Source of the DNA: Zygotorulaspora mrakii
Taxonomy: Eukaryota > Ascomycota > Saccharomycetes > Saccharomycetales > Saccharomycetaceae
Reading direction: 5' to 3'
Length of the DNA stretch: 64,000 bases
Assembly (NCBI RefSeq): GCF_013402915.1
Contig: NC_050725.1
Span: forward strand, 62,001 to 126,000
In this document: positions 59,293-64,000 of the stretch, in pieces
Position numbering within the stretch: the stretch's first letter is position 1
How the letters are laid out: every line of letters starts with the position of its first letter
Notes under the pieces: generated by a model
Databases searched by the model: none
Seen by the model: the letters and a program-made list of their open reading frames with translations, nothing else
Told to the model about the DNA's origin: nothing
Made by a program: the position numbers and the translations under genes

Positions 59293-59630
59293 ATGGTACG
59301 TACCCACAAACATTTTTTATTGTTCAGTCAGAATATGCTCTACTAACTTAATGATATTGACTTCCCCCAATCATATTATAGTCCGATAGAAAGAGACAAC
59401 AACAGCAGTTTCTTGTATTGAAACAAAAATACGTTGGAATTGGCACGGAGAAGACAGCGGAGGAAGAATGGCTGACGAATGTGCAAAGGGATACATACAA
59501 TAGTTTGCAAGGGCATGCTGCAACACTGGAATATGTTTCGCTTGGTGCAGGATCCATCAGCAAGCGCACCACAAAGATCGATATGATCAGGAAAATGGGA
59601 CAGCGCAAAGTACGACCAAGGGACGACTGA
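59293..59630 (+). CDS. YSF3: YSF3, SF3b complex subunit (SF3b10), spliced
   Basis: Exon 1 is just the ATG (59293-59295), followed by donor GTACGT, branchpoint TACTAAC at 59341-59347 and acceptor TTATAG. Exon 2 (59382-59630) continues with SDRKRQQQQFLVLKQKYVGIG. The product is 83 residues (85 in S. cerevisiae) with the SF3b10 motif LQGHAATLEYVSLGAG. It is a small structural subunit of U2 snRNP SF3b, which holds the branchpoint. S. cerevisiae YSF3 (YNL138W-A) also has an intron. Unspliced, exon 2 has no ATG at the family start. The alternative donor GTATGG two codons earlier would give no start codon. Confidence 0.85.
59296..59381 (+). other. YSF3 intron
   Basis: An 86-base intron with donor GTACGT (variant of GTATGT), branchpoint TACTAAC (59341-59347) and acceptor TAG. 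Confidence 0.82.
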
Positions 59631-59676
59631 AATATTATTTTATTTAGACTATATTTAATGTTACAACAGATTTAAT

Positions 59677-60324
59677 TCAATACGACAGGTTACGACTAGA
59701 TTCCGGAACCGCGGTCACCTTAATGGTTCGGCCGTCAACTAGAGCGCCATCAAATAGTTTCCGTACTCTTTCCAGCTCTTGCGAATTTGGATTGATGAGC
59801 CAGACATTGGCAGTTGCAGATCCTGATGGCAAATCTCTGACCCTCACTTTGGAGATGCGAGCGTCCGATAACTGTTGTAAAACTGTCTTCAGACTCTCCT
59901 GGTTAACACCTAATGCAAGATTTTGAAAGAGTAATACCTTATTGGAGACGTCGCTGTCGGTAGAAATAACAAGTGTGTTTTCCGGTTTACGGGAGTGATT
60001 CTTGATGTTGCCTCTATCCCTCTTTGATTGAAGATATCTGCTTGAACTTTCTTCTCTCTTGAACTTCATGCCATTCTTTGGACCAGTCTTTTCTAGTTTG
60101 TTCTTCTTCTTAGACTGCACAAACTTTCTGGCCTCCACCTTCGATGTAGCCTGTCTCAACAACACACCCACATCACTAGTGCTCACAAGTTTACCATTGA
60201 CTACTGTGTAACCCTCCTTACGCTCCTGTTTCTTGTTTGCTTCGACTCTATCAACTGGAGTGATTCTGCCAATCAGACTTTTACCATTGATGTGCTTCAA
60301 ATGCTTTCTACGAATACCTGCCAT
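59677..60324 (-). CDS. RRM-like basic protein of unknown function
   Basis: The 215-residue protein has a basic, Lys/Arg-rich first half (MAGIRRKHLKHINGKSLIGR ... KKKNKLEKTGPKNGMKFKRE) and a C-terminal RRM-like fold (about 127-210: KVLLFQNLALGVNQESLKTV, LQQLSDARISKVRVRDL, ATANVWLINPNSQELERVRK, LVDGRTIKVTAVPESS). The RNP signatures are weak, in the manner of Yra1/ALY-type or other non-canonical RRMs. It sits between YSF3 and SRV2, where S. cerevisiae has no gene, and I do not recognise an ortholog. RNA or ribosome-assembly work is only a guess. Confidence 0.75.
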   Translation of the reverse strand: MAGIRRKHLKHINGKSLIGRITPVDRVEANKKQERKEGYTVVNGKLVSTSDVGVLLRQATSKVEARKFVQSKKKNKLEKTGPKNGMKFKREESSSRYLQSKRDRGNIKNHSRKPENTLVISTDSDVSNKVLLFQNLALGVNQESLKTVLQQLSDARISKVRVRDLPSGSATANVWLINPNSQELERVRKLFDGALVDGRTIKVTAVPESSRNLSY

Positions 60325-60585
60325 CTCTCCTCACTGAAAATTATGTGTGATAACTGAACGACGGCCTAGAGCTGGAACTTTAGGAAGTTACTTGTAGTTG
60401 TACTCTTGTCTCTTGTTTAAAGCCATTTTTGATTCGCGGTCAGAATTTCACAATGTCCGTTTCCATGTTTTGAACATGATCGAAAACTTGTGCAACAGAT
60501 AGGGGACTTCGCTACTTTTAACAAAATACAGCTTGGAAAGTAGTATTGCACAATTGACCAAGATATCAACAAGGAATTAGAAAAA

Positions 60586-62190
60586 ATGTCTGAAAAGTTC
60601 AGTATGCAAAGCTATAACCTAGTCAAGCTGTTGAAAAGACTGGAGGATGCCACCGCCAGGTTGGAAGATGTAACTATTTATCAAGAGGGATACATTGAGT
60701 CAAAGATGGCAGGCACAACTCTATCTCATGAAGGGTCTTCGAACGACGTGATGTCCTTAAATGAACCTAAAGTTGCCTCCTCCTCTCCATCCAATTCGGC
60801 CTCAAGTTCAAAATTGGAGGCAATGTACGAAAAAGAACCTCAAAGCATTGTTGAATTTGAGAGGTTGATAAAAACTAATGTTGAACCTCTTGTTGAGCAA
60901 TCTGAAAAGATTTCACCAGTTGTTTCGAAGGTCGTGAGACTCTTCAAAGATGCATACACGTATCAGCTAGAATTTCTAAAAGTGGCTATTCAGTCCAAGA
61001 AGCCAGATTTTAGCTCGAAGGAGTTTAGTGACGCATTGGCACCTATAAATGAAAGTCTTCTGGGGATAAATGATCTGAAGGATAATAATCGCCAAAGCGA
61101 ATTCTTCCCTTTTTTAAATGCCGTTGCAGAAGGTGCCCCTCTGTTCTCGTGGATCGCAGATCCCACGCCTGTTTCACTAATAGCTAGTTTTAAGGATGCA
61201 GCTCAATTTTGGACCAATAGAATTTTGAAGCAATTTAAAGATGTCAATCCAGATGCGGTTGAATGGGTGAAGGGTTTCCTTTCCGTTTTTGATGAAACCA
61301 TAGTGTACGTTAAACAATATCATACTACGGGTGTTTCTTGGAAAGAAGAAGGCTTGGAATTTGCAGAAGCAGCTTCAAAAGCAAAGACAAAAGATCAAGA
61401 ATCGCCAACTTCAGCGCCAGCTATTTCTGCTGCTAGCAATGCGAATGCTGGTGGCCCACCACCACCACCTCCTCCTCCTCCAGCGGCTGTGTTCGAAGTG
61501 AAAGATGACGCGAAGAATTCTGCAACAAAATCTGAGGGTCTTGATGCAGTCTTCGCTGAGTTGAATCAAGGTGAAAACATCACTAAGGGTCTTAAGAAAA
61601 TCGATAAATCGCAACAGACACATAAAAATCCTGAATTGCGAGCATCATCAGTTGTCTCACAAAAAGCCCCCCCACCAAAGCCTTTGAAGCCTTCGACTTT
61701 AAAAACAAAGAAGCCACCCAGAAAGGAAATGCTTGGCAGTAAATGGTTTGTTGAAAATTATGAAAACCAAACTGAGCCAATCATTATCGAAGCTCAAAAG
61801 GACGAATCGATATTCATTGGAAACTGTTCAAACACTCTTGTTCAAATAAAAGGTAAAGCGAATGCAGTTTCAATGAATGAATCCACCTCCACAAGCATTG
61901 TCCTCGATTCCAGTATTTCTGGTATTGAAGTGATCAAATGTGTAAAATTCGGCATTCAAGTTGAAAACAGCTTGCCTCAGGTTACACTTGACAAATGTGA
62001 CGGCGGTAATATCTATCTTTCAAAAGAGTCAATTGACGCAGAGCTTTATACATCATGCTCTACCGCTATCAATGTGAATTATCCAGTTGGCGAAGATGGA
62101 GATTTTATTGAGTTCCCAGTGCCTGAACAACTAAAACATACTTTCTCTAATGGCAAGTTGCAAAGCAGTGTATTTGACCATGCTGGTTGA
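60586..62190 (+). CDS. SRV2: SRV2, cyclase-associated protein (CAP)
   Basis: The 534-residue protein (526 in S. cerevisiae) has the N-terminal adenylate-cyclase-binding coiled coil ([20 protein letters not shown]), a helical folded domain (about 95-265), and two Pro-rich parts ([11 protein letters not shown] near 287 and [12 protein letters not shown] near 362). A C-terminal CARP beta-helix (about 385-534: [29 protein letters not shown]) follows. Srv2 recycles cofilin-bound actin monomers and supports Ras-cAMP signalling. It is YNL138W by position, divergent from the RRM-like gene. Confidence 0.97.
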   Translation: MSEKFSMQSYNLVKLLKRLEDATARLEDVTIYQEGYIESKMAGTTLSHEGSSNDVMSLNEPKVASSSPSNSASSSKLEAMYEKEPQSIVEFERLIKTNVEPLVEQSEKISPVVSKVVRLFKDAYTYQLEFLKVAIQSKKPDFSSKEFSDALAPINESLLGINDLKDNNRQSEFFPFLNAVAEGAPLFSWIADPTPVSLIASFKDAAQFWTNRILKQFKDVNPDAVEWVKGFLSVFDETIVYVKQYHTTGVSWKEEGLEFAEAASKAKTKDQESPTSAPAISAASNANAGGPPPPPPPPPAAVFEVKDDAKNSATKSEGLDAVFAELNQGENITKGLKKIDKSQQTHKNPELRASSVVSQKAPPPKPLKPSTLKTKKPPRKEMLGSKWFVENYENQTEPIIIEAQKDESIFIGNCSNTLVQIKGKANAVSMNESTSTSIVLDSSISGIEVIKCVKFGIQVENSLPQVTLDKCDGGNIYLSKESIDAELYTSCSTAINVNYPVGEDGDFIEFPVPEQLKHTFSNGKLQSSVFDHAG

Positions 62191-62271
62191 ATAACATGTG
62201 TATTACTATTTACAGTAGAGAGAATTTTCGTATATACATATATCTAGAAATGCCTAAAGTCTGAAGGTCTT

Positions 62272-63720
62272 TTATTTACCCCTTCTGACATAGTACATGT
62301 ACGCACGCTCATGAACGGGTAGGTCAAATGGAGATATAACCTCAGAGTGACCGGGACGGGCAACAGGGTCTCTGAGATATACAGCATGGCATGTCTTGAA
62401 AGATATCTCTAAATGATGTGGTAAAATAGCGAATGGTGCAAGAAATGGTCTAGGTTTCCACGGCGTGAAAAAAGGTTTAGTTGGATCTTCACGACCATAT
62501 ACATGAGTTTGCCAAGGCAGTTTCACACTCTGTTTGGCCTGCGCTTCATCTTCCATTAAAACTTTAGGATCGATGGAATCGTGGAAAGTTAACTTGGAGA
62601 GCCACTTTTCATCATAAGGAATCTCCACTGCAGCTTGATTACCCATCTTAGATTCAAAGCTCTTTCTTATATCAGCACTATAAAGTTTCACTAATTCGGA
62701 TAGATGCTGCTTCCCTGCTCTGATCGCAATTTTTTCGCCATTAGACATGTTTTTCTTCATATCTTCAGATAACGATATCAAGCCGTCAACGATTTTCGAA
62801 AGCTCCTCAGGACTCTTAAGCTTTAACTTGTCCAGTGCTAGTTGACCAGATTTTGCAAAGTGTTCGAAGCAATCAAATGCCCTCTTCGCCAGTTTTGGAT
62901 TCCTTTCAACGACATATTTGAAGTCTTCGATTGCTAGCGATTCCACTTGTTTCCCCGTACCAAGTGGCACTTTGATCATTTTTTCTAGCATAGCTTTCGG
63001 CGTGCAGGACCGCGTTTCTTCTATTTCCTGTGCTTCCAAAGATTTATTATACTGTTTCAAAAATTCCAGGAATTGCTCCTTCTTTGGGTTTGAATCGGAC
63101 ATTTCTCTTATCTTAGCTATTTTTGCATCCCAAACTTCGCGTGGATTTTCCTTTGCTTGTTTCACGTATTTATTCCACAATACAACTTGTGTCTTATCCA
63201 CCTTCAGACCCTCTTCTAAACTTGGTTTACGCGCTCCTAATGCCTGCATCACTTTCTCTGGTTTCACGTGAAATAAATCGCCAGCCTTCAAGGTATAACC
63301 AGGATGTGCAATCTTAATTCCATTAACGAAAACGTTACCGTGAAGAATAAATTGACGGGCCTGCCTTACCGAAGAAGCAAACATTGCTCTAAATACGGCA
63401 AAATCTAACCTTTTCTCTAAAGCTGCATACGTCTGTGCAAGGAAGGGTGTTTCGTCCGTGGTACTTCCACGTAAAGATGCATCCAGTTGAGCAACAGAGT
63501 CTAGCTTTGGATTGAAGATGCATTGCCATCTTTTCTCGGTCAAATGCTCACCATGATATGCTCTCGTTTCCTGCTTTGCAGTCCATTTCTGCTGGTATAA
63601 AGTCTTTGATCTAAAATCCACTTGACCCTTCTTGTACAGATTAAATAAATTGTACTTATTGAACGAAGTGCGTACTCGGCCCCTCGTCAGAGATTTCAAA
63701 AGAACTGCCTTTCTTGGCAT
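62272..63720 (-). CDS. NAM9: NAM9, mitochondrial small-subunit ribosomal protein uS4m
   Basis: The 482-residue protein (486 in S. cerevisiae) starts [31 protein letters not shown] and has an S4 RNA-binding domain (about 110-155: [40 protein letters not shown]). A fungal mitochondrial extension ends [26 protein letters not shown]. It is part of the mitochondrial 37S body and affects decoding accuracy. It is YNL137C, convergent with SRV2 (81 bases). Confidence 0.96.
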   Translation of the reverse strand: MPRKAVLLKSLTRGRVRTSFNKYNLFNLYKKGQVDFRSKTLYQQKWTAKQETRAYHGEHLTEKRWQCIFNPKLDSVAQLDASLRGSTTDETPFLAQTYAALEKRLDFAVFRAMFASSVRQARQFILHGNVFVNGIKIAHPGYTLKAGDLFHVKPEKVMQALGARKPSLEEGLKVDKTQVVLWNKYVKQAKENPREVWDAKIAKIREMSDSNPKKEQFLEFLKQYNKSLEAQEIEETRSCTPKAMLEKMIKVPLGTGKQVESLAIEDFKYVVERNPKLAKRAFDCFEHFAKSGQLALDKLKLKSPEELSKIVDGLISLSEDMKKNMSNGEKIAIRAGKQHLSELVKLYSADIRKSFESKMGNQAAVEIPYDEKWLSKLTFHDSIDPKVLMEDEAQAKQSVKLPWQTHVYGREDPTKPFFTPWKPRPFLAPFAILPHHLEISFKTCHAVYLRDPVARPGHSEVISPFDLPVHERAYMYYVRRGK

Positions 63721-64000
63721 CGTCGAACCACGCTCAAGTTGTCAGTTCGTTGTGATCTCGGTTGCACGCCCAATAATGTCCTTGGAATGGATAAGGGACT
63801 CTTATTACCAAGAAACCTCGACCTTCAACTGTGTATACTAAAATCGCATATTCTGAAAATTTTGCAAAATATCATTCGCGACGTTCTATCTGGTAAGGAA
63901 TCTGATATAAACAATAAAATGATCTACAATTTACCGCTGAGATATTGAGACTATATGCTGGCAAAAGGGTGAATGTTGAAATTATATGATGGCCGCCGAA
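63721..64000. other. Upstream flank of NAM9 to the window edge
   Basis: These 280 bases hold the NAM9 promoter. No start of a further gene can be supported. Confidence 0.4.

Overview
The window is nuclear DNA of a budding yeast (Saccharomycetaceae). It has compact, mostly intronless genes of yeast type, introns with GTATGT/GTACGT donors and TACTAAC branchpoints, and about 35 proteins that align end to end with Saccharomyces cerevisiae proteins. Gene order interleaves two S. cerevisiae chromosome arms: the SKO1-NAM9 block of chromosome XIV (YNL167C-YNL137C) and the YHR127W-YHR143W-A block of chromosome VIII. That double synteny, with one copy of each later ohnolog pair, points to a lineage that split before the whole-genome duplication (Zygosaccharomyces/Torulaspora/Lachancea/Kluyveromyces grade). 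I cannot name the species.

Region 1-20 kb: SKO1 (cut by the window edge), RPC10, BNI5, a YNL165W-like gene, a DSE2-like gene, IBD2, RIA1/EFL1, a small YNL162W-A-like zinc-ribbon gene, CHS7, RPL42 (spliced), CBK1 with a very long Gln-Ala repeat, and a YHR140W-like membrane protein. Region 20-36 kb: YGP1/SPS100, the ammonium transceptor MEP2, a spliced YHR138C-like protease-inhibitor gene, GIM3, ARO9, SPL2, AAH1, casein kinase YCK1/2, CUZ1, WSS1, NSG1/2. Region 36-49 kb: IGO1/2, ECM14, PGA1, ASI2, a PH-domain gene (YHR131C/YNL144C), a 33-codon a-factor mating pheromone gene (MFA2) with an upstream alpha2-Mcm1 type operator, a YNL146W-like small membrane protein, a B-box/DUF2009-like protein, FUR1 and spliced LSM7. 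Region 49-64 kb: ALF1, PGA2, RPC31, a YHR127W-position C2-like gene, INN1, THO2, spliced YSF3, an RRM-like protein, SRV2 and NAM9.

Several genes share a theme by chance of location. CBK1, DSE2, CHS7, BNI5 and INN1 act in cytokinesis and daughter-cell wall separation. MEP2, ARO9 and AAH1 act in nitrogen and purine use. LSM7, YSF3 and THO2 act in RNA processing. The most interesting signals are the tiny, diverged a-factor gene and its operator, three very short first exons (1, 1.3 and 4 codons), an intron in the YHR138C-like gene, and the roughly 54-unit hexanucleotide repeat in CBK1. No tRNA, rRNA, transposon, LTR or CRISPR was seen.
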